From assembly GCF_003182155.1 (NCBI RefSeq), contig NZ_QGTG01000001.1, forward strand, positions 1,608,991 to 1,672,990: DNA of 64,000 nt, in the 5' to 3' direction. The notes beneath the pieces are model-generated. The model had not been told where the DNA came from, made no database searches, and was given only the letters and a program-made list of their open reading frames with translations. Below, in pieces: positions 1 through 10,700 of the stretch. The position numbers and the translations under genes are program-made. This DNA comes from Chitinophaga sp. S165 (GTDB lineage: Bacteria; Bacteroidota; Bacteroidia; Chitinophagales; Chitinophagaceae). How positions within the stretch are numbered: the stretch's first letter is position 1; each line of letters opens with the position of its first letter.

Positions 1-3000
1 TGTATAGCCTGCACCAGACACTCTTCCATCTGCTGCATCCAGTTATCCGCCTGCGCCTCACAATTAGCATTTACCTGTATGGCCAGCTGCGCTGCCGATA
101 AGGTATTCAGCGTTGCTGGATCTGTGCTGACATCTGGCATTTCATATGCAAGATTGCCCGCACGTGATATTTTCGTTACATACGCTGGATTACATGCCGG
201 CGTTGGAGGGGTATTCGGTATATCATCACAGCTTAGTACCTCAAATTTCACACCACTTACCGGACCACTTATATCATTGAATGTCCAACGGTTTTCCGTA
301 GAAGATGCTGTAATTGTCTGTGTTGACACGTACACCCCATCTACCATACGATACAACATTGCCGTGATAAACATCCCTGGCAGTAACGGAGTACCGTTGT
401 AATTAACAAAAATGCTTGCCTTTTGTGTTAAATCGTCATTAAACCAGCTGCCTGAGAAATCATCTTTGAGTACATCAAAGGGCTTGCATACGAAAACTGG
501 ATCACCTGATGGAGGTAACGCACAATCAGTACTTCTTACTACTATCATCGATGCAGGAACGTTCTTCCATACATAAAACACCGCCGATGTCTGACCGGCC
601 GGTATCTGTACTGTAGGCGCTGGAGATACACTGCTATACTCCGCAGGATAATAGACCCCAACAGTTATAGCCCTGTCTAACGCCAGGCCCTGGTAAGACA
701 CTTTGTACTGAAGGGTTTCATTTGGCAATCCTCCTTCCCCACGTTCTATCACAAATTTCGACTTATCTATACAGTTGCCATTCGGAAACCTTACCGGTGT
801 TCCTACCTGACAGATCGATCCACAATACTGGCTTGTATTCCGTAGTGCGGTATAGTACTTCTCCTTTAACTCAAAATACCTGTCACGGAACATCGCCCAC
901 TCAAGCTCCCGCTCACGACAGCTTTCAACACGTGCACAATTGTTCCACGTATCTTCTGATGGCGTCTGATTGGTATTACCATCTTTATTACTACAGTATA
1001 ACATGAAGCTAACGAACTGCGGCAAGGTCTTTGCCGTAAAGTTCTTCGCCTTAAGATAAGGTTGCGTACGGGTGTAATCATTCAGGTCTGCTACTACCTC
1101 ATTATAATAGCCATGACCCTTACCACCACTGAGGAAGAAGGGATCCTTATTGACCAGCCACAAAGGATCACTCTCACTATAAACACCTCCTGGCACTGCC
1201 TGCGGAATGTCAGCTATCGTTTCTCCTATTGTTCTTACCTGCTCGTCCCATTTCAGATAATTGCTGTTATCATTACAGAATTGCAACGCACAATACTCCG
1301 GATGATCTGGTAAAAATCTCGTCGCCCATTCTGGTTTCCAATACTGGACAAGCATCGCAAGCGTAAAGTTCACATCATATGGAGACGTGAACTTACCATC
1401 CGGCAGTTCTATCCGCTCCTCGATATACAACGCATTATCAGATGCCAGCACCGGGAAACGACCTGTTTTACGCCAGTTCAAGTATAGTACATTGATATCT
1501 TTCTCCAATGCATTACCTGCTGCATCAAACAAAGCATACTGCCCCCCTGGACTTACGTCCTGCTTCATTAAATTCGACAGCTCTTCACAAGGTGACGTCA
1601 CACAGGATGCTCGAAGTGCGGCACACTGGCTAGCCAATGACGCATACAAACCATTGATCCAATCGGTTATCGTCTGATCATTAGTTGAAACATCTACTCC
1701 ATTTGCCGTTAACTGCGCTTTGATCCGCGAGGTGAAAGTTGTCAGGTCGCCCAGAGACGCTTTACAAGTTGCACAATCATTAAAACAGGATAGAAAATCC
1801 TTGCCCAACAGCGCATCATTTATAAATGACCACTCTGATTTTAGATTCGTGTTCTTCCTGATATAATCTTCCGTATATGAAAGTAGTGCTGCTTCTGTTA
1901 GTCTTAATTCGAAATTAACATAGTAAACACCTACCAGGTCGAAGTTCGCGTTGATCTCTCCTGTAGCTGCGCCACCATTATTACAGTTGCTGATAGCGCT
2001 ACCAACAGGTAACGGTTCAGTCGTCTTATATAAAACACGGTTACAATCGTCTGTTATCAGCACATCCATTTCGTAATAACAGTTACTGCAAATGGTCACA
2101 CCATTTTCCGCGTAAGTTTTTATCAGCCTGTCGATATTATAGTGAATACGCACCGGACCAGGAACCGTCTGCATATGTGTTCCGGTAGCATAAATCTTTA
2201 ATTTAGACTCATCAAAACGGAACTGCGCTGGCTCCAGTACTACTTCCGTTATCTCTTTTGCCACCGGTTTAGACGGCAAGGGGTCAACATTGTCCGGTGA
2301 CTCTCCAGCCAGTGCTGTAGCGATCGTTCTGCCTGAGGCATCCAGATAAGTGATACTCATCTGACCATTACCATCAATGACCATATTTTTCAGATAATGA
2401 TCTGCAAAACCAACATCATTACCGAACATGCGGTTCAACTCCCAGGACTGCGGTTCAGAATAATAATAGCGACTCGCTTTACTTACGCTCTGGTCCACGC
2501 CTGGCTGGAACAGCTTGCCCACTCCTCCCTGCACACTCACGCGATTGGTGTTATCTGGTGTATACCGCGTCACTGCGAATGGATAACCCTCTGCATCCGG
2601 TATATACTTATTTTCTGTGGCCAGCGACTTGAACTGGTTATTAGGTGAATAATATCTACCTGCACCTGCTATGGATGCCAGCGGTTTGGGGCTACCGATA
2701 CATGCACCGGCATCACCATATACATCACGGAATGTATAATCCGTCGTCGCATCCTTCTTATGCAGGCTACCGTAATATTTCAGGATGGACTCATTCTCAG
2801 GAGACGGTAATATTTTCGCTAACGGACGTCCAAACTCATCATAGATCGTTTCCTGTACAACCGCCTTTTTATCCGCGTTATTTACGCTCACCGTCTGACG
2901 ATTACGAAGTGTACCGTCAAAATAATTCACCACCTCTTTCTTCTTCCCATCTTCCGAATATACAGCGTCATACTGCCAATTCAGATTATTCTGATGCCAT

Positions 3001-3953
3001 TCGTTCGCAAGGGTGATCACCGCACGGACGGGAACATTATCACCCGGGTTCTTCTGGTCATATTGCCACGGTTCTTCAAGCCTGATACCTTTATCATCAT
3101 ATCTCACCGACCGCATTCGAAGGATCAGGTATTTCGAATAATGTACAAGCGATATCTTGAACTCCTCCCGCTGTACTGTCACACGCGTTGCATTATTTCT
3201 AAACATCTGCTTCAGCACATTAACATCAGTCGATGTTCCTGTTGCATCCAATTTCTTCCCATTTTCAGACAGTTCATCGATAAATGTCCATTCCAGGTCA
3301 TACTCTTCCGCGCCTGTTATCTTATTCCAGATGAGGGAAACCTCCGGCGACGTCGTCGTTTGCGGTTCTGGCCAGATAACAGTTGCCGCCAGTTTTTCGC
3401 TGGCATCCAGATCATAAGAACGCTCTACAATCACCTGACTGTTGATCTGGAAAGTGGCAGGAAGATCGGTGCCCAATTCAGCACTCGTTATATCATTAAC
3501 AGTTATCCTAACCCTGTAGCCGCTCATAAAACTGTACGTCGCAGCGTCCTGGTAGGGTGTCCCCGGCGTCAGATTATAGTCAATCTTTAATTTTAAATGT
3601 TCGTTTAATACAAGAGGGTCCTGATTAGGCTGTGGCCAGTACTCTACTTTCAGATCAACCTCACAGCTAAAAGCCTTGTCCAACACTACTCCTGACTCGC
3701 GGTATAAACTAAATTTGATCAGATTATTTACTGACGCGTTGTGTATCTTACTCCAATCGTAGCTACTTTCGAACTTTTCATCCTTCACTGTCAGCACATC
3801 ACCCTTCTTAATAGCCCCCTGCAGCTGGTTCTGATACCGCTCTATTGTATTAAAGGCCTTCAACTGCAGTGATGCCAGAAGCCCAACCGACAGTACTACG
3901 ACCTTCATTATTGACACTTTCGCGTAAATGGAACGCATATTCATTTTTAACAT
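1..3953 (-). CDS. RHS-family giant secreted protein, C-terminus beyond the window
   Basis: This is a minus-strand frame open to the left edge, about 1317 residues visible. It starts at ATG 3953; in-frame ATGs follow at 3944, 3938 and 3908, and the last gives the cleanest signal peptide (MKVVVLSVGLLASLQLKA). A fibronectin-like stretch lies near residues 190-250. The segment with YDEFGRP near residue 364 and PDAEGYPF near residue 455 is typical of the N-terminal half of Bacteroidota RHS/YD proteins that sit beside SpvB-like giants. A Cys-rich middle part follows. In this family the RHS core and any variable C-terminal domain come last, so they should lie just outside the window. It is the last visible gene of the operon, 13 nt after the 266-residue gene. 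Function as an adhesin or toxin carrier is inference. Confidence 0.75.
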   Translation of the reverse strand, partial: MLKMNMRSIYAKVSIMKVVVLSVGLLASLQLKAFNTIERYQNQLQGAIKKGDVLTVKDEKFESSYDWSKIHNASVNNLIKFSLYRESGVVLDKAFSCEVDLKVEYWPQPNQDPLVLNEHLKLKIDYNLTPGTPYQDAATYSFMSGYRVRITVNDITSAELGTDLPATFQINSQVIVERSYDLDASEKLAATVIWPEPQTTTSPEVSLIWNKITGAEEYDLEWTFIDELSENGKKLDATGTSTDVNVLKQMFRNNATRVTVQREEFKISLVHYSKYLILRMRSVRYDDKGIRLEEPWQYDQKNPGDNVPVRAVITLANEWHQNNLNWQYDAVYSEDGKKKEVVNYFDGTLRNRQTVSVNNADKKAVVQETIYDEFGRPLAKILPSPENESILKYYGSLHKKDATTDYTFRDVYGDAGACIGSPKPLASIAGAGRYYSPNNQFKSLATENKYIPDAEGYPFAVTRYTPDNTNRVSVQGGVGKLFQPGVDQSVSKASRYYYSEPQSWELNRMFGNDVGFADHYLKNMVIDGNGQMSITYLDASGRTIATALAGESPDNVDPLPSKPVAKEITEVVLEPAQFRFDESKLKIYATGTHMQTVPGPVRIHYNIDRLIKTYAENGVTICSNCYYEMDVLITDDCNRVLYKTTEPLPVGSAISNCNNGGAATGEINANFDLVGVYYVNFELRLTEAALLSYTEDYIRKNTNLKSEWSFINDALLGKDFLSCFNDCATCKASLGDLTTFTSRIKAQLTANGVDVSTNDQTITDWINGLYASLASQCAALRASCVTSPCEELSNLMKQDVSPGGQYALFDAAGNALEKDINVLYLNWRKTGRFPVLASDNALYIEERIELPDGKFTSPYDVNFTLAMLVQYWKPEWATRFLPDHPEYCALQFCNDNSNYLKWDEQVRTIGETIADIPQAVPGGVYSESDPLWLVNKDPFFLSGGKGHGYYNEVVADLNDYTRTQPYLKAKNFTAKTLPQFVSFMLYCSNKDGNTNQTPSEDTWNNCARVESCRERELEWAMFRDRYFELKEKYYTALRNTSQYCGSICQVGTPVRFPNGNCIDKSKFVIERGEGGLPNETLQYKVSYQGLALDRAITVGVYYPAEYSSVSPAPTVQIPAGQTSAVFYVWKNVPASMIVVRSTDCALPPSGDPVFVCKPFDVLKDDFSGSWFNDDLTQKASIFVNYNGTPLLPGMFITAMLYRMVDGVYVSTQTITASSTENRWTFNDISGPVSGVKFEVLSCDDIPNTPPTPACNPAYVTKISRAGNLAYEMPDVSTDPATLNTLSAAQLAIQVNANCEAQADNWMQQMEECLVQAI

Positions 3954-3966
3954 TATGAGGTTAACA

Positions 3967-4767
3967 TTAGAGATCATTGATTACATCATAGCCGCTAAAT
4001 AAGCCGGATGGTACAGCGACCCCATTCTTAATAGTGACGTATCTGTCCATCTTGATCAAATCCTTGCGGGATGTTGTAGACGACCAGCTGGTTACTGTTA
4101 CGTTTATCAGCTTGTCCTTCTGCAGGTCCACCATATCTGAAGGTTCAGATAAACGCATATTCACCTGGTAGATCCTTCCTGTGCTATCATATGAAAGACG
4201 GTATTCTCTGCAGCTAATGTGTTTATTGTTCAGCAGGGCGATTTCAGTTAATCCATCTGAAGTTTTACGGGAAATAGTATACCCCTCATTCCCTAACAGA
4301 CCAACTTCATCCGTCGCCGGCAGTTTTACCGGGTTAGGCAAAGACTTAACAGGTGAGATGAAGATCTTCTTTACATCATTGGCAACAACGATATATGCAT
4401 CATTTAATGCTGCCACTTCATTATCACCGATACGATAATATCCTTCCTTTCCCTGCCTTGTGTATGTAAACATGGTAGACATACTGCTTGTACTGTCTGC
4501 CTGATCGTTCACATTCACGGTTCCGGTAATAGTAAGTGCAGTCAGGGTATCCATGCTGTGCAACATATCAGTCAATTCTTTCAGAATAGCTTTATCCTGC
4601 TTGGAAATATCCTTTTTCACAAATGCTTCCGTTGTAAGCGTCTCCTGTTTTACTGGCGAAGTAACAAAACGTTCACGCAATGCAGGGATGCCGGCAAAAG
4701 CACCTGCAGTAGCCAGAATGGCCACTACAGGTACAACGATCTTTATATATCTGGTATTCATTTTCAT
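3967..4767 (-). CDS. Hypothetical anchored or exported protein, 266 aa
   Basis: A short basic N-terminus is followed by one hydrophobic segment (about residues 9-27), giving a signal anchor or signal peptide. The rest is a soluble, mainly beta-like domain with a heptad-like helix near residues 50-75. The overall pattern (a body that reads out small-molecule-like beta strands with polar faces) loosely recalls the LolA/DUF2092 fold, but no diagnostic motif is visible. It lies between the 2485-residue giant (15 nt upstream) and the RHS giant (13 nt downstream), so it is probably co-transcribed and may act as a periplasmic helper for one of them. That role is inference only. Confidence 0.6.
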   Translation of the reverse strand: MKMNTRYIKIVVPVVAILATAGAFAGIPALRERFVTSPVKQETLTTEAFVKKDISKQDKAILKELTDMLHSMDTLTALTITGTVNVNDQADSTSSMSTMFTYTRQGKEGYYRIGDNEVAALNDAYIVVANDVKKIFISPVKSLPNPVKLPATDEVGLLGNEGYTISRKTSDGLTEIALLNNKHISCREYRLSYDSTGRIYQVNMRLSEPSDMVDLQKDKLINVTVTSWSSTTSRKDLIKMDRYVTIKNGVAVPSGLFSGYDVINDL

Positions 4768-4782
4768 GGTACAGGATAATTA

Positions 4783-7700
4783 CTAATTAGTTTTTTTAAG
4801 GTAAGCGGATCGGCTTTCCTTAATGGTCATTATACCTCGCTCTGTTTCTTTTTTAACGCGTACGAGCGAGCCTTCATCGTCATACTCATAGAAAGTGGCG
4901 TAGTTGTTCTCGTCCATTTCGGCCATTACTCTCATCGTGTGATCGTCATAAGTATATGTCTTAAGCTGACCATCAAACGGGAATATCCGGATATCATCTA
5001 TCAGTATGCCCGAACCGGTTCCCTCCAGTACAACAGGTACCTGAACGACGTCGCCGGCAGGCGCATTAGTTGAGAAATTTATCTCGCCTTCTATCAGCTT
5101 CCAGCCTTCCACTATCGCCTTATTTACCAGCTCTACATTTTGGCCGTTCACCTTCAGCGTTATATTCACTGATGAAGTTGTCGGACTGCCGTCTTTTACC
5201 CAAACAGAGAACACATACTTACGGTCATTGACAGGACAGAATCCTCTCAAGCCCAGCCATTCCTGTGTATTGCGATAGTATTCACCAAGTTTGTTGATAT
5301 TCAGATAAATACCAGGAGCATGCTCATACCTGAAAAGGTAGGTCTTCAGGTCAAGCTTCTCCGATAGTCTGTAGCTATGATTACCACTATGGGCATCATC
5401 CGCACTTAGCTTAGCTTCGTAATTGGTGCCTACTATCTTTTGAATACTGAATTCATCCGGCTCGCAAGGTCTATCATCGCACTTATTATTGTTAAACTGA
5501 TAGTCGTCAAAACCATCATAGAAGATCTCACGTTGGCGAGCGTTCACACCTACAGCAACCGGCAATGCAGACCTGAATCCATATTTGGCTGAGCTATAAT
5601 GATTTAGGGCGTCTTTATTCTCCAGCTCCTGTGAATACTTGTCATAGAGCGTGCTTGTAGTAGCTGTCACCCAATCATTGTCTCCTGACATACTCCAGCC
5701 ATTGTTATATATCCAGAAGGCTTTAAAGTTCTTAAAGTAACCTCCCTGGCGGACATTGGTGCTTCCTTTAGATGTTGTAAGCAATTCCTGCCCTGAACGG
5801 CTGGATAACCATGCCATCTGTTTATATGGTAACCAGTTTCCAAGGAACCCTGTCAGATATGGGTTAATTGATGACGTGATAGCTATCGGAGTACATCCCA
5901 GATTGTCTCCACAGAGATCCATCAAGGTAGGCGGACATGGATAACGGCGTATCTCAATCACTCCGGCAGCATTCTTTACATAGGTATCCTTCGGTTTTCC
6001 ATTCACTAAGTTGCCCGTGCTGTAAATAATATTTACATTACCATTTCTCAACTCCGCCAGGGTATTGTTATACACCTCAAGCCCGACTGACCATGAAACA
6101 CCGTGTGTTCCTATTTCCATTGCTTCAATAGTAATAATATGATTACCCGCCGGCAAATAACAAGGAAATACTTTCCATTTTACAAATGACTCTGTGTTGG
6201 TTCCATCTGACAGTATTTCTTTCCATAGCTTACCATCAATATACACGCGCATCTGGTTGTCCACTCCCATTCCTATATAGTACGTCTTACTCTCCGGCGC
6301 CGACAAACAGCTATTGAATCCAATCCATTTGTTTGTATAATCCCTACTTAACCATACTCCCGATGCATTCAATCTTCCACAACCTCCGGATGACGAAGCT
6401 AAAGCCGTTACAGACTTTGATGTCGAAGTGGATGATGTATACTTAACGACATCTCCCGTATCGGTATGCATTATTGTAGTACCGGGCAAGCCCAGATTAC
6501 TGAAGGAAGAAGTAGTCCTGCTGCCACCGGAACCGGTACAATTATTGGTTCCCCAGAATGGAGATTTCTCCACTGCAACCACATTATTATTTTCATCATA
6601 AAATGTTGCTCCCTCCTGAGAATATTCAGGCAAATCTGTTGCGTCTTTAAGTACTAACCCGGCATCAGTGTTCTCTGTGCCGATAGGTATACACATTTGT
6701 CCATCTGCACTTTTTTCATAGCCCGGAGGACATGATCCTTTCTCACGAGAACCACAATCCGGATACCCGTTCATTACACTGATCCTTTCACCGTCCGGAC
6801 AGACATAATTACCAATTGCCGGATTACCACTTTCATCCAGTTCATACAGGTATACGTATGGATCGCCTTTAAGGTCGGCTGTTGAAAAGATAGTGGCAGG
6901 TTTAATCGCCGTCTCTGACCCAACTGCTAACGTATTCATGTCGGTGGTATATATTTCCGCGCCAACAGTCATACCGTCGTTATCTGCCCAGGCTTCAACA
7001 CGAATCCGGTGTTTGCCCGCTGTCATACGGTACTTTACCAGGTGCCATATTTCGTAAATTTGTACATCAAATTCCGGTGCGTATTCAACGAACTTCAGAT
7101 CATCGATCCAGATTCTTACTCTCTTTGTACCGGCATGACCTATAAATACGTCCTGGTCTGTCGTCAGGTTCACCATTTTTTCTGCGCCCCACCAACGGTT
7201 ACCAGGCAATCCATCCAACCAGATCCCAATGTTGTCCAGCCTTTTTTTCCAATATTCAGCGCTACTTTCACCAATTCTATTGGGGTCGCCGAAGTTATAG
7301 AAATGTGCGCCTTGCTTGCCATAGGCTGGTGATATACCAGGAAAACGGATGCTATATTTAAAGTTTGGATTTACCGGTGCAGTTTTATAACACAACCCAT
7401 CTAAACGCTCTTCGAAGCCCTCAGGACATGTTTTGTAGTTACAATCTGCTGCCTGGCCCCAAGCTTCATCAAATAATACTGCTGTCGCATTAATGATCTT
7501 ATCGCCCGACAGATCTACATTGCTGATAAATTTCAACTTATTATCTACAACAGGGTTTGTAAGACTAGTGATCGTCGTCGCAGCAGCTCCGAGTTGGTTA
7601 CGATATCCCGACCGGTAAACTCTCATAGTACCGCTTAGCGATTTCTTCAGCCTACCATCCTCATCGATCACGCGCAATGCCTTCTCTCCTGTTCCATTCA

Positions 7701-10700
7701 GTGCTGTAGATACAACCCAGGCACGAGTAGTATGGTCAGCAACATCGATTAACTCATCCCCTGCCGTCAGATAGGGTTTAAATTGCTCCAATGGTACAGC
7801 ATTATCATCCACATCGAAGTTCTCAAGGATCATACCCAGATTCTGATAAGAAAGCCCCATCTTATTATAGATCCAGTATGCCGGAACCGTTAATGTATAA
7901 ACAGGGTCCTTAAATTCATTCTCTCCCTGAACCAACACCGGCTGGCCAGTATACTTGTCAAACAACACATTACTTGCGGTTGTCGACGCACCGTTCACCT
8001 TCTTAATGACGCCTTTTACCACTCCATAATACTGAACAACTTTCGTCAGACAGGATGAACGGAATAATCTATAATCCTCATTTTTCACTATAGGTCCATG
8101 CAATAGCGGTATGGTGAAGATGCCGATTGCGAATACGTCAATACCTGGATTAATGTTCTTACCGATGTTCCTGGTTTCAGATTCCCGCATGTCTGCGAAC
8201 ATCTCGATCTCACGGCCGATTACCTGATCTTTGGTAATAACACCAGCAGCATCAACTACATCCACCTTATTATTCAGGCGCAGGTGTTGACCTTCTTCCG
8301 TGGCCGCATATTGATACTCCGTAGAAGAGATCTCCTGTCCGGACTGATTAAAGATCCTTTCTGCTTTGGGCTTACCATGCATGTCGTTCACAACAATGGA
8401 ATAGCCTTGCGACATCGTAAGTTCAGATACAGACCTACCGCCAAAAAATAAAAGCCAGGGGAATGGTTGATGTTTGTTCTTTTCAAGTTCAGTTCTATCA
8501 ACTATTACCGGGAATTCTTTTGCCGTATAAAACTCATATGACAGCCATCCCGTTTTATTATTAGGATCAGCAACGCCATTTTCATTCAGGTTACGCACTT
8601 TCACTTCGCGGTAAACAACGGATGGAGCAGGATAGAATGACTCTCCCGCAGGCTCTTCCTGATAAAAGACGTTGTTAAGCCCAACCCCTGCACGTTGCTC
8701 ATATATCACAGGCTGTCTCATCATATTTTCATCACCACCTACTGAAGGTTCATATGCCGCAACACCACTACTGATCGTCTGTTTACCATCAGTGATGGTA
8801 TAGTCATACTCCTGTCCATAGCTGGCGCCTGCTTCGCCACCCGTCATTGTATTCCATTCATCAGACAGTTTTATTCTTTTAACACGTGCACCGCCGCCTC
8901 TTTTATGTCCGTTAGCTTTTCCCAAGCGGGCAAAGCTCTTATCCAATTTCACCTTAAAAGCAAAATTCTTACGGAAAGCCCGTTCATTAAAGTTTTCCAA
9001 GATCTCTGACAGGTTCTTAACGGAATTAGCCAGCGCGCCAATGGCGGCAGCTATCGGCCTGTCAGGTCCGATCCTGTTCTTATAACCAGGATATGCATAT
9101 ATCGGGTAGTCAACCCTCATGCGCTGCCATGCAGCGCTTGCAATCGGATTTACTTTTATCTGGTCGTCCACATCATCTTCAAATTCAACCAACACACGTC
9201 TATTGGTATTATCAACACGCAAAGCTTTTTTGAACTTCACATAACACGGTACGAAATCATAGGAAGCATCGAGATCGGAGTCAACAATGTCTGACATACA
9301 AACAAACATTTTGACATACATATACTGACTTCCTCCCAGAAACCTGTTGATAAAATCTGCGTCATTCTTAGGAAGATCGGCCTTCAGGTCAGTCCCTTCA
9401 GCTTTAGGCAGTTGTATCTCAAAATACTTCGCTTCAAGCAGGTTGGAGGTTTGTACATAGGGATCCTGGTCCCTGAATTTCTCTTTATACATGGCATAGA
9501 TGCCTTGCATCGTAGCTGCACGCTTATCCTGCACAAAGGCGTAATCATCTGATTCATATTGCACGTTTATCTTTCCTCCTGTCGGCAAGCCTATTTCTGA
9601 CAATTGCCACGCTCCAGCGTTTGCATCCGCTTTTGTTTTATCCTGCAACGAATATGGATACAGATCATTTTTTAAATTCCCCATGCCATCCACAGCATTG
9701 TCTCCCCTGCCTTTATACGTGCCCCACCTGTCAGTTGACCTCTCGGCGTAGTCAGGATTTACTGCATTATAACCGAATGTATATTTATGACTTTCTCCCT
9801 TAGTTGAAGTACCATACGTGAAGTATAATGATTTCAGCGTAAGTTTCCCCTGCCCTTCGTCTTTCGTATTAAGAACATTCTTACATAGGGATGTATAGTC
9901 ATGTTCCAGCTTCACCGTCTTGATCGGTCTGGTCAGATCGCTCTTCGAGTACAGTCTTATCTCTTTTAAAACCCGCTGTTTTATTCTCGTTTCTTTGTTC
10001 CCCATAGAATCCAGCCCCAGTGCATCATCCCTCACATCGGTAATGAAATACGCAACTTTTGTTTTGGATTCTATTGAATGTAAATACCACAGCTCCTTCT
10101 CACCGAATACAAAGGAGGCTTTATCATCTGCAGGATCAGCCGCTAGTCCGGGATTGAACTGCGCCATGTCTTTCCTCGCGGGCGTACGCCACCTGTAGTC
10201 ATATTTATCTGCATTATCCGTTCCGTCGTCTATTTTGGAATATTTAAACCTGATTGCGGTACCACGATCATCATCAGTGATACCATCACCTTTTACGTCA
10301 ATGTAGTCCGGAGACAAAATGCCTGTCAGCAGATAAGATGTTGCGTAACCTGGCTGCTTCTCCCTGTGAAAATACTGATCAGTGAATTCCACACCACGGG
10401 TAGTAGGTTTATAATTAATCTTATCGCCGGTTTTTTTAATGGGAATAAGACCTTGTTCCTTCTGCTCTGCGCTAGCCTCGGAAGCGTCGGCTGAATAAGT
10501 ATACTCCGTCTGACTTTTATTATATACAGGTATACCATAAACCAGTCTTTTACCATCTGTCTCATTCACTGTTATCTCCGATATATGCTTCGGTTTCCTG
10601 TGCCCATTCGACCGGGATTCAAACGTCACAGTTCCTCCCTCGGCACACCCTGCCGGCGAAAATGTATGCACATCATTTACTTTATAAGAACGGATCCTCT

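Noticed and set aside
2994..3590. 198-codon plus-strand frame at the left end
   Set aside because: It lies opposite the continuous RHS-family frame, which has a signal peptide and family motifs.
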